Part shown: positions 48,413 to 59,247 of the stretch, piece after piece
Layout of the letters: each line of letters begins with the position of its first letter
Position numbering within the stretch: position 1 is the stretch's first letter
Assembly: GCA_037577475.1 (NCBI GenBank)
Contig: CM075184.1
Span: 13,898,094 to 13,962,093 of the forward strand
Reading direction: 5' to 3'
DNA: 64,000 nt
DNA from: Chaunax sp. Z400
Lineage: Eukaryota > Chordata > Actinopteri > Lophiiformes > Chaunacidae
Notes under the pieces: model-generated
Seen by the model: only the letters and a program-made list of their open reading frames with translations
Databases searched by the model: none
Told to the model about the DNA's origin: nothing
Position numbers and translations under genes: made by a program

Positions 48413-50830
48413 GTATGCACTCTATTGAGTGCCATTAAAGTCTTTTAATATTACTGTGTAGATTAGGCAGTGTAATGTTTTTAGATTTGATTTAAAAATC
48501 ATCAGGTTTGGGGCTTATCTCATATGAAATGGGAGATTATTCCAGGTCTCAGTTGCGTGTTTTGTTTTGTCTTTAAGGACACCAGTAGGCCAGACTCAGA
48601 TTTCCTGAGGGTTCTGGAGGTTCATATGTCACAGTTTCAGCCAAGAGCCACAGAGGGATTTTTAAACGAGTACCAAGATTTTGAAATCAGCTCTGTGAAT
48701 GACTGGTGGCCAGTGTGTTGGTTTTAAAATTAGTGTTATGTGGTCATAGTTCTTTGTTTTTGTCAGGACTCTGGCAGCACAGATACATGCATATAAGTGG
48801 CCTAAAATCTTTTTGACAAAACCCAAACAAAATAGAACTCTGTGAGAAAATTCAACAAAATAGCAGCCAAATGTACAAAATAAAGTTTGAGGTTTGGCTA
48901 GCTTTAGATCACACACAGAATGTTTAGCTCTATCTTGCATAAAATTGAATGCAGTATTTCACACTGGTACTGCCAGTTTTAAATAATGAAAGTATCAGAG
49001 GACTTCCAGCACTGGTTAGCATATGTAATGTACAAAAGTGTGTTCCCTATTTGAATGTATACAAGAGAGTGAAATAACATTTTGCACTGCAAGTCTTTTA
49101 TGCAACTCTTTGAGGAATTGCACCTGTGAAGCAGACATCAGAGGTATGTGAAATAAATTCTTGCATCATTATTGCATCACAGGGGTGAGGATTAACTGAA
49201 CAGGTCTCTGCACTGAATGTAGTAATTGCATGAACACCATAATTAGGCATGCATGAGACACTTTCGGTACCAATAATCTTTCAGTCACATTTTAAAGGTG
49301 ACAATATTGTCAGACTATCACATAATCGATAACTGAGGAGGCCAGTAAAGAGTCCATACCAATCACTAATTGGAGAATTTATTAATCTTATGTTATCTTC
49401 AGTTTGACCGAGATCAAGACCAGATTCAATCAGTGAATGTAAGAAAGCTTTGCGCAGTATGTTCTTGGAAACTGTTGTAGAAATTTATGAAAAATTAAAT
49501 CTCAGGCTCCAAATCATTAAAGCTGAGTCAATCTATGAATATAAGTTTTACAAGCTGAACTGAATTCCACACTTCCTCTTCATAGTTGAGGTTCTGGAGG
49601 GTGTAAACCCAAACTTAAGTAATATTTTAGTTTGACCTCAGGAAAGTGTGCTATGTGGTTGGTTGGGAAATTTTGAACCAAAACAGAGAGAGGTCAGCAG
49701 CAGGCTGGTGAAATAAACACCACAGCAATGTCAGTGTGTTCTGATATGTGGCCATTTGTTTATTCTCTGATTCATAATATAGACTGTTTTCACTGTCAGT
49801 AGTGGCAGCTGTATCTTTCATACTATGTGTATATTAATATGTATTGTGATTAAGCTAATGACACTGCTAAATGCAGCCAGGCGACGGGCTACAGTTCGTC
49901 TGCATAATGCTTGTGTCTGTTTAAGTCCCAATATTAAGAAGTGGCCCTGTAGATATAGATTAGATTAGATGAGTTAAATCTTACCAACAATGAATGACAA
50001 ATATCTGATCTCTTTTTTGGTTTTACAACTTTCTCTGTTTTTTTGTCATTTGTTTTCCTTGAATGTTTTCTTAAACATTATTGTATTCTATTTATCTATT
50101 ATTCTTTATTGTATGGATGAAGGTGACGTCTATTCTAGTCTTTTATGACCTAGCTATGGCATCAATTCATTTATCAAAGATTCAGTGATGGTTAAAACAG
50201 TACTTGGAAAAAAAGGGGCCCAAAGTAAAGACAAAGATCTTAAGTCATAATGTATTTAAGATTCATTTCGTTCTTAAATTAATTATATGTTAATATACGC
50301 ATTGTGGAGCTGTTATATCTTAAAATGTGGAGGGATTTAAAATAGACTACAGCAATGCATCATTTCTCTTCAACTTATTGTATGTTTTGTGCTTAAAACC
50401 TAATCTGCAAGCTGACAACAGAGGCGATTTATTTAAATGAAGTGCATATAACTATGCCAATATCAGTGAAATGTAAAAAAAAATAAAAATGAATGGCGAC
50501 TGTGAATGTTACTATATTTTATAATACTGGATTGTTTATACATACATATGCGTATATTTTAATACTAATTTTACTATTGTACATAATTTGGTTGATTTAA
50601 TACTGTTGCGTTGTTTAAAGTATTAGAATGGTTCACATTTTAAATTAATAACATGCTTTGCTGCGTGAATTTCGTTGAATGAGAGTACGAAATGGCCTAA
50701 ACGGGAGCAAAGTCATTAAAATACTGTTTTTCAGTCCTTGCATTAAAAATTACATCATGGGTTATGGTTGGTTAGTGGGCAGGATGAGGGGAGGGAGGAA
50801 ATGGGATGGTGCTGCGGTAAAGATCGCTCG
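48413..50830. other. Intergenic before nmrk2, no recognised content
   Basis: AT-rich, with only short chance open frames. I recognise no gene, RNA gene or element boundary. It may hold nmrk2 enhancers but nothing specific can be read. Confidence 0.5.
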
Positions 50831-51127
50831 TGATTGGTTGGACTGCGTTTTGCGTGCAGCTCGAGGTGTTTAAATAGCCAATCACGTCGTTCTGTTCAGT
50901 ATGTGTACAAGCTGCATTGTAGTAACCATTCTCTCTTGGTGGAAGACCGCGTCCCAGTGACAACCCGTGTCTGCTCTTACCTTACTCACTTATTTCAAGT
51001 GCCATGGAGGAATCAAGTAGTTGACGTTTCCTGCTGCAACCTTCTCTTTTAAGCTTTCTTCCCGTCTGATCACTGAACCGGCTTATTGACGTTTTGAACT
51101 TTTTCCGAGCTTCGACCATCCGAGAAC
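50830..51127 (+). promoter_or_regulatory. nmrk2: Probable nmrk2 promoter and 5' UTR
   Basis: Upstream of the start codon lie an inverted CCAAT box (ATTGG, 50833-50837), a TATA-like TTTAAATAG (50869-50876) and a forward CCAAT (50878-50882). The A/T core overlaps a MEF2-like shape, which would suit a muscle gene, but the match is imperfect. With a start site about 30 bases after the TATA-like box the leader would be some 225 bases without an intron. Confidence 0.45.
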
Positions 51128-53005
51128 ATGAAGTACATCATCGGCATCGGAGGGTGAGTTCCAATGTATGAATGAAGGGCAGCTAAAAGCTAAGCTAGCT
51201 GATTAAAGGAGCTGCAAGGCCGTAAAAGCCCGGCACACGTGGGGAGGGCAAGTCATGGCATCCGCTAAATTGTCTCTCCATCTTTGTTGGGAGGGTTCAC
51301 AATTATTGAAACTGTACAGTAACCAGTCTGTTCATTCCACTGTTTCTGCGAACACTTAATAATATCCTAAATAATAAAGGTAATGAACAAACGCTAAAAC
51401 TAAACTAACGCTAACACACATGTAATAGAGATCAGCACATTCATGTTAAGCCCAGTTCAACCAATCATTTTTCGACACAGTGTGGATGATAATGCTCAAG
51501 ATCCATTCAAAATGTTGTTGTCTTAGCATAAATAATTGATCTTATGGCTGTTATTTGTCATTTATAACAGGTTGTTCTGTTTTAAAAAAAATCTGATGTC
51601 ATGACTTATTGCATATGTAACAATAGGCGACCTGTAAAAAATCTTAAATGTGTCACTGCACTATCAAACGTTTCTGTCACGTCCACACCTTAAGGTGTGG
51701 GCCGCGTCATCCAAAGTTGTAATTTTCTTTATTGCTTTCCTGCAGCGTAACCAACGGAGGGAAAACCACCCTCACCAACAGACTGATCAAGAACCTGCCC
51801 AACTGCTGTGTCGTCCATCAGGATGACTTCTTCAAGGTGAGCCACGTACACACACACATGTCTATCTGAATTTTAGACAGAGTAGCATACGTTTTTAGGG
51901 TGTTACTACTGGCTACAGTTTGATGTAGTGTTTAAAACGCTGTCAGAGCCTTCCATAGAGCAGAGTGGAGCAGAGTGGAGCACTAGTGGAATGTACTTGG
52001 GTACATCTTATCAATGTATGTTTCAGCCCCAAGATCAAATTGAAGTTGGTGAAGATGGCTTTAAGCAGTACGATGGTAAGCCGGGGTTTTTATGAAAGGG
52101 TTCGTTTGTGTGTGTGTGAATGTGTGCTTGTGTGTTTGCTCCTGTTGTCATGTTTCATTTGTAATCTGCATGCAGTAGAAAAACTTGAATACTGAACATG
52201 TTTCTTACTTCCCCCCCCCCTTGCAATTTTCTGTTCGTTTCCTTTTTTCCTTCCATCCTTCCCCCTGTTTGCTCGTCAGTCATCACTGCTCTGGACATGG
52301 ACGCCATGATGAGTACGATCTATGCATGGTTGGAGGACCCGGTTAAGTTCGAAAAGTCTCATGGTGTTAATAACACCTTGGATGCCGAGATCATCCCGAA
52401 GCCTGACCATGAGGAGGAGGAGGAGACTCACATCCTTATTGTGGAGGGCTTCCTGCTTTACACCTATGGGTAAGAAAGTGCCCTCATTGCATGTCTTGTT
52501 TCTCATCATCCAACAAATGCGACCAGAATTCCTTTAATTTAGTCTCTACCCTGCAGACCTTTGATCGACGTGTTGAACCAGCGTTACTTTATTTCCATCC
52601 CGTATGAAGAATGCAAAAAGAGGAGGTGGTAAGTGTTCAGACACTTTTCTGAACTGATGTTTGTGGTCTGGTATTATTACCATATGTGACTGGTATTATC
52701 TGTCTGCAGCTCTAGGAGCTACACGGTGCCAGACCCCCCCGGCCTGTTCGATGGCCACGTCTGGCCCATGTATCTTAAACACAAGAACATCATGGAGGCA
52801 TCAGACGTTGATGTCTGTAAGTCTACGTGCTTTGTCACTTTTTTTTGCAGGAAACTGCCTTTTCATATTTTGATATGACGGTTTCTCCTATTAATTTAAA
52901 TGCATGTATGCTATTGCAGTGCAACTAGATGGAACCAAGTCAAAGGAACAGCTGTTCAATTTTGTCTATGGCGACATCCTGAACAACATCCCGAAGTCTC
53001 TTTAA
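51128..53005 (+). CDS. nmrk2: Nicotinamide riboside kinase 2, 7 coding exons
   Basis: Phosphorylates nicotinamide riboside to NMN with ATP, feeding NAD+ salvage; NMRK2 is the form enriched in muscle. Exons: 51128-51153, 51746-51836, 52027-52075, 52280-52469, 52557-52628, 52710-52816, 52920-53005; phases agree, giving 206 residues (human NMRK1 199, NMRK2 230). The P-loop is at residues 8-17 (GGVTNGGKTT). Asp36 in HQDDFFKP fits the catalytic acid of NMRK1. The core strand reads ILIVEGFLLY. The lid region CKKRRCSRSYTVPDP is followed by PGLFDGHVWPMYLKH. The start ATG opens directly onto the P-loop, as in the family. The C-terminus is short compared with mammalian NMRK2, so NMRK1 is the main alternative; I favour NMRK2 from the PDPPGLFDGHVWPMY block. 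Confidence 0.92.
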
Positions 53006-53375
53006 TAAATCAAGGTACTTAAACCATCTTATCTCATCATTGACTGTCCTGACATATTTGTTTTTCTATCCAAATGTGAGTTTCTGATCATTTTTTTTCT
53101 CATTGCAGGTCATTCAATCAGTTAAAGGAGCATATACTCAGCCTACAAGCAGAAGACCATCTTGCCTTAAGCTTCTACCTTGCAGCTCATTTTGCTGACT
53201 GCTTCTTTTTTTTTAAATGAAACTGTACATTTTTTTTACTCGCGGCTGTCATGATTTTTTTGTATCAACTAATATTTATTGCTTTATTACAGCCTACACT
53301 CCACAGATTTTACGGATATGTTCAGAGGATGGTTGCATGTGTCAATAAATGACCTCCTGCCAATTCTGTGCTCTT
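53006..53375 (+). other. nmrk2: nmrk2 3' UTR, with a small intron
   Basis: Nine bases after the stop a donor AAG|GTACTT (GT at 53015) pairs with a pyrimidine-rich acceptor ending TTGCAG (53108). The next exon would start at 53109 and run to a poly(A) signal AATAAA at 53344-53349. The stop lies so close to the junction that nonsense-mediated decay would not be expected. Confidence 0.55.
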
Positions 53376-53579
53376 GTGATTATTTTAAAGGGAAGGTAGT
53401 AAAAAGTGAAACTCCACAAAATGAGTCGTGTGAAATCTATTTCTGTAAAAGATCATTTTCAACATAGCCTCCCTGTCCTACACTTGCAGCCATGGCCAGT
53501 GGCTAAGTTATGCGCTGTATGTAAACAGCTTTCACTTATCTTGCTCGCAGGCAGCAGTTGGTGTGAGTGATAAGTGGAA

Positions 53580-53609
53580 TCACAAGGTTAACCTTGTGAC
53601 CTCAGGTCA
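53580..53609. promoter_or_regulatory. 20-bp perfect palindrome beside an everted AGGTCA pair
   Basis: TCACAAGGTTAACCTTGTGA (53580-53599) is its own reverse complement. Overlapping it, TGACCT (53597-53602), C, AGGTCA (53604-53609) makes an everted repeat of nuclear-receptor half sites with one-base spacing. It lies about 200 bases past the nmrk2 3' end. Function is inferred only. Confidence 0.4.
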
Positions 53610-53619
53610 AGTGCAACCC

Positions 53620-55100
53620 TTATCTAAATTCAGACACATGGGCATATTTCAGAATAAATTTAGAATTACATTTACAACTTGGAGATCGCTTTACAGAGCA
53701 ATAGCTTTGTGTAATAATGCAGATCAGGACAATGAAAGTAAATGCATGACTAAAAAAAAATGCCATTGTTTTGGAAAATAAAATTTCATATTGATCCAAG
53801 GTGTAAAGCAGTCAATGCGTATGAACATTTTAAGTTTTTACCTGCATTGTATTTATATTTGGTTTCTATAAATGAGGTCACGTTTCCTTATGTCCTTAGA
53901 GAGTGAATCACTTGAGACATTTAATTTATTTTTTTATAAAGAGACGCCTTAACCTTTTTACAATAAATAAGCTCAACCATTTGGTGAGATTCGCCATAAA
54001 ACAATGGTGAACAGTTTTGCTATATCCGACACTGATTCATGTGTTTTTACTGCAAGCAAACACGTATTTATCTGTATATTTATGTGTGTTACACACTGTG
54101 TGGTCAATGTGACACATGGGTGGGGGAGCTGTGGGATGTGAAAGTTTTATATTTGTCTGCATAAGTTGAAAAAGTTTTAAACTAGAATACCTTTAGCTGC
54201 AGATATGCAATGCACCCCCATAATAATGCATCACATGCATGAATTAATAATGTACATGTGGGTTAAAAAAAACAAGAGTATAGCTGATGAATCCTAAGGT
54301 CATCACCCACTGAAGTCTGGTGTCATCTGAGTCAGTGGTGTGTCAGGTCCCTTTGAGGAGGAGCATGCTGCCCTCTCTTCAGTCTACCGTCAAAGCATAT
54401 ATAATATAGTATTACTACAGACATATAGAAGCAGGCAGCAGAGCTGCAGTACTGTATATTGAAGAAAAACCTCTTGTCCTAGTCTGAGTTGTTTTTCCCC
54501 TTGTAAGTCTGTGTGAGGGTTCTTGCTGTTTTGTGTATAATCCATTGTAATTACATTTTCAAGACGAGTTTCAATGTCTACTATATTTAAGTAAAAAAAA
54601 AACAACAGAAAAAAACCCAACTGTGCTATTTTTTCAACTGACCTGTCTTACAACAAACAAAATTATATTTTTAGATCTATTGCCTGAACTCTATTTTTAC
54701 AGTCACTGTTTTCACTGCTGAATGTCTGACTCTGGAATAAAATATCCCACAAATGTCAGAATTACACTGCATGTAAGACAAATTGAGGTCTGGCAAAGAC
54801 AGCATGTGTTGGATTATTCACAGAGCACAAAGCAGCTCTTATGGGTTTCTCCAGACAGACTGCATGATTGACACATCTTTGCCCTTGCAGCAACAGCACT
54901 GACACAACCACAGGCAGACAGCGAACATTCGTCTAATAAAGCATATTTTTTCAACTTATTTAATTACAGTTTGAAATTCAGGTTTTATTTTCATATTTGC
55001 ATTCCTCTCTGATACATTACAACATACACACCTGCTTTATCAATACCTGCTGTGTCCTGGGATTATTGTGATGGCTCAATCAGAGGCTTCATATAATCAA
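53620..55100. other. Intergenic, no recognised content
   Basis: AT-rich sequence without coding similarity or repeats that I can name. Confidence 0.5.
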
Positions 55101-55104
55101 AAAA

Positions 55105-56480
55105 GTTGTGACGCTGTATAAACCCTGAATAAAACTGAATGTGATTACTTGCAAATTCTCTGTGACAGATACTCAAATGAAATGAAATAAAATGTATTTA
55201 ATAGTTTAGCCCATCAACATCATTGTTTTTTGTAAATATAGGGTTATTCTGAATGGTAGCAGGGACAGGGGCAATAAAACACCTGACTGGATCATTGCAC
55301 AGGTAAAGAGGTGATAGTACCATGATTTATTATGAAGGGGATATCTTCGAAAGTCTCAGTGGTTCATAAAGCAAGGACGGGGCAAGGTTCTCCGCTTTGT
55401 TAAAATAGTCCAATAGTATAAGCACAATGTTTGTTTTGTTGTTGTTGTTGCAATAGCAAGTAATTTGAGGATTTCACCATCTACATTCCATAATATCAAA
55501 AGCTTCAGAGAAACTGGAGAAATCTCTGCACATAAGGGGCAAGGACATAAACCAACATTTAATGCCTGTGGCCTTCAATTCCCTCAGGCGACACTGCATT
55601 AAAAACCAATATGATTCTATGAAGCGTATTAGTACATTGGAAAACTGTTGTAAATAAACACAAATCATCACTCCGTCTACAAATGCAAGTTAAGACTACC
55701 ATGAGAAGCAGCAACATCCAGAGACACCGCTGACTTCTCTGGGCCTGAGCTCATCTGAGATGGACTGATGCAAAGTGGAAAAGTGTCCTTTGGTCTGATG
55801 AGTCCACATTTCAGATAGTTTTTGGAAATCATGTGTTCTCTGGACTAAAGAGGAAAGGGACCATTCAGATTATTACCAGGACAAAGTTTAAAATCCAGAA
55901 TCTGTGATGCTTTAGAGCTGTGCTAGTGCCCATGGCATGGGTAACTTGCACATCTACGAAGGCATCATTAATGCTGAAAGGTACATAGGAACAACATATG
56001 CTGCAATCTAGATGACGTCTTTTTCAAGGACATCCCTGTTTTTTCCAGCAAGACAATGAAGCCACATTCTGGTGCCTTACAACAACATGGCTGCGGACTA
56101 AACGTGACAACTAGAGTCCAGACTGGTCCCCCATTGAAAATGTGTGGTGCATTATGAAGCATCAAATACAACAACAGGTACCCGAACAACTGAAGTCGTA
56201 TTTCAAACAAGAGTGGGACAGAATTCCACTTTAAAACTTCAACATTTAGTGTCATCTCTTCCCAAACGCTGACTGAGTGTTGTTAAAAGAAAAGGTGATG
56301 TAACATAATGATAAACATGCTCCTGTATGAACTTTTTAGAAACATGTTGCAAACATCAAATTCAGAATGAGGGTGTATTTATAAAAAATAATAATAACGT
56401 TTACCAGTTTGAAGACTGAATATCTTGTCTTTGTACTGTTTTCAATTGAGTATCAAACATTTATTTACAGCATCCAAAGC
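55105..56480 (+). mobile_element. Tc1/mariner-superfamily transposon fossil
   Basis: The left end GTTGTGACGCTGTATAA (55105-55121) and right end TTATTTACAGCATCCAAAGC (56461-56480) are diverged inverted repeats. Between them is a decayed transposase on the plus strand. Its pieces carry the three DDE blocks: DESTFQ near 55800, FFQQDN near 56040, and SPIENVW near 56130 followed by KQEWDRIPL and a stop. Frames are broken by many indels, and the middle and N-terminal parts are shortened. It matches a high-copy family found in fish and other vertebrates. Not able to make a transposase. Confidence 0.8.
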
Positions 56481-58650
56481 TCAGCTCATCAGCTCTAAAA
56501 CACAACCACAAGTTGAATATAAACTTCATGCCATTCAAGAATATTTTTTGTCTGCTACTGTTCACACTTAAGTCCGATGTAACATCAGTTTGTGTTGTAT
56601 GGATTGTGTTTGAACAGCACGTACCATTCAAATGCATGGAGGGAGAGAGGAGATCCTATTACAATCCTGTCCCTCACGGGAATTTCAGGCAGCCTACTTT
56701 AGTATCGAGCAGAGCAAACACCAAAATACTTCCCTCCATCTCTTCACAATGCAATTTGCTAGTTGGGATCAAACTTTTCAGGCAGAAAATTTTACTTTTG
56801 GCTTATCTTTTGCAAAGTCACAAAGAAATAGAAATAGTTTTTCAGAGTTTAGCTCACAACCAGGTATTCTGTGTGCTCATGTGGCTCAACAGTTTAACAG
56901 TAACTCATAATATGCTTAACTTTGATGCCCAAAATCATTTTGACATTGTGTTAATTTCCTCAAAGGGTGGCTAACTCATTTTACAAAGGGTGTTACTTCA
57001 CAGCGTGTGCAGGCTGGTTAGACCAGACTTGAATGAGAGCGATAAGCAGTTATGCAACCTTGACCGCTGCTGGCGCCGCCTCCTGTGAAAAAAAGGGAAG
57101 ACTGTTTCAGGTCTGCGCTACAGGCATGGCTGCATATACGTTACTGACCTATACTTCTGTAATGCTTCACATTTTTGTGGCCTTTGCTTGCCATGCACAG
57201 CAATGTGATGAGGTGTTCAGGGACAACTTGAAAACTCACATAGCTAAAACTGTACCTTTTCAGTGAATTTGGTCATTGTTGCAGAAACTAGGTTACTGTA
57301 AACTCGTTGTCCTCTGATGCTATATATCATGGATGAATAGCACTGTGGTGATAGTGGACATCGTCTTCTGACACCCATACAGCCTCAAACCCTGCAGTTT
57401 CTTAAACCACACCAACCACCACTCACAGGGTTATGAGGGTTGCAGAGAACTGGCTTTTACTGGATCTTGTTTGTGTATGTGAGCGAGTGTGTGTCTGTCT
57501 GCCCTTCTGTCTGCATCCTTCTTAAATGTGTCTGTGCTGTGCCCGTTTATTATTCTGTCTGCTTACACACCTCTCCACAGTTTATCCAAAAGAAGAGGAA
57601 GCAACAGTCTGCTGTTGTTGACTCAAATATAAAGCACATAAACAACACTATAAATCCTCTTTGCAGGCCTCTAACTCCATACAATTAAGATTGAGATTAT
57701 CACATCTCCATGTCAAACAGACACAACTGTGGAGCCACTAACCTCCTGGCAGTGGAGGTGACTGCGCTGCCTTGGCTGATGGTCTGAAAACATCTTTGTC
57801 TCGCTCACAGCTGTGCAGGGCGTCCTTTATCATGCTTCCTCTCGTTTTGATTTTTTACCCAACCAATTAAAACAACAAGGACAGTCTACAAGTTGTTTCT
57901 ATTTTTACTACTTTTATTACAGTCTAAGAGGAGCCCGGGAAACCAGCCAGTCTTACCATAAAACCATTTGTGACAATTGGGACTGTAAGGACTTGTTTTT
58001 GAAAATATGATCCTCTAAAGCCGACATGACAGTGAGCTGAGGAACGTTAACGCCACACCTGTGGGGCCAGTGTGAAAACAGCTTCTCACCAACTGTGGTT
58101 CACCAGCTCTGTCTGTGTTTACACTGAGTGAAACTGGACTTGGAGGAAATTATACCACAGTCCAGACACAACAAGACACTCTGTGACCCATAAATGGCGT
58201 TAGACACTTTAACGGGACTCATTTAAATCACTGTTGCTGCAAGTATTTAGACCCTTTACTCCAGTAAAAATAGCAATACCACAATTTGAAATATCTAGTC
58301 ACAAGTGCCGTCACAAATTTTACCCACACAAAGTTACATAAGCATTATATAGACAGAGGTGTTTTGCAGAATGGTCCCTTTCAAGGTGTTTCCAAAGGCT
58401 AGACTTTATTGTTGTATTATTACTACTGAGTCATTAACATATAAAAAACTTTTTTTAGAAGTCCAGTGACTCCAGGATTACTGTGTCAACAAGTTTGTAC
58501 CCATTTAACTGAAAATGTGTTTTGGGGTTTGCACCATTAAAGTATAACGTTTTGTTTGTGCTGTTCCTTTGTGAAATGTTGGGGTATTTGACCTGAGTAT
58601 TTCCGTGTTATTCCACTTCATACTTCGAAATACTGTACTTTTCACTCAAC
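56481..58650. other. Intergenic, no recognised content
   Basis: Contains an open frame of 153 codons at 56513-56974 (+), which I judge to be chance: no family motif, no splice context and AT-driven codon use. Nothing else was recognised. Confidence 0.5.
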
Positions 58651-58654
58651 TACA

Positions 58655-59247
58655 CTCTGCCAAGGATGTTAAGTGAACTGTTCCGTTGTTTGTTAGCAGG
58701 ATTACTCAAAAACAGCTTGTGGCAGGGAAGAACACATTCAATTTTGGAGTATATCTGGATAAAGGGGCAGGAATTTTATAAGAATTTTTCCCACTTTTTT
58801 GAACATTGCAAGGTTTTTTTGACCGTTTTTGTTGATCACGCTTACACTACTTGATGGATTACAATGAAACTGGGTGGAAGAGTGGGCTTTGTCCCAATCA
58901 AGCAACCATAGATGTGGATAAAGGGGTGGATCCGTGACTTTTTTTCACGTTATCATTGCATACCACTGAGTGCACACATTTCATTCAAAAACGTATACAG
59001 TCGACAGATTTTCAGTTTATGTTTTTTCAGAAATAGGCATCAGGGATGTGAACAGGTGATTCATTTTTGGGAAGAATCCGCGCAGCGCAGCAGAAAATAC
59101 TGACTCTTCTGGATGGATCAAAATTCAAGGTGTATGAAATAAGTGTCATGTATTCATGCTGAAATAATCCAAGGTGTTACATATAAATAGGAATGTAAGT
59201 TGTTGGGAGAAGGGACGCTTTGTAGGCAATGCTTAGCCTTGGAGGAG
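58655..59247 (+). mobile_element. MITE-like nonautonomous element, copy 3
   Basis: Begins CTCTGCCAAGG (58655-58665) and ends CCTTGGAGGAG (59237-59247). Interior TTTGTTAGCAGGATTAC, GGGGTGGATCCGTGAC and ACTGGGTGGAAGAGTGGGC relate it to copies 1 and 2. No coding frame. Confidence 0.6.

Noticed and set aside
48662..48940. 92-codon open frame on the minus strand
   Set aside because: It overlaps repeat-derived sequence just past the MITE-like element and matches no protein family.
56513..56974. 153-codon open frame on the plus strand
   Set aside because: It has no recognisable domain, no signal for splicing into neighbours and an AT-driven composition. It lies in a region of decayed repeats, so I treat it as chance.
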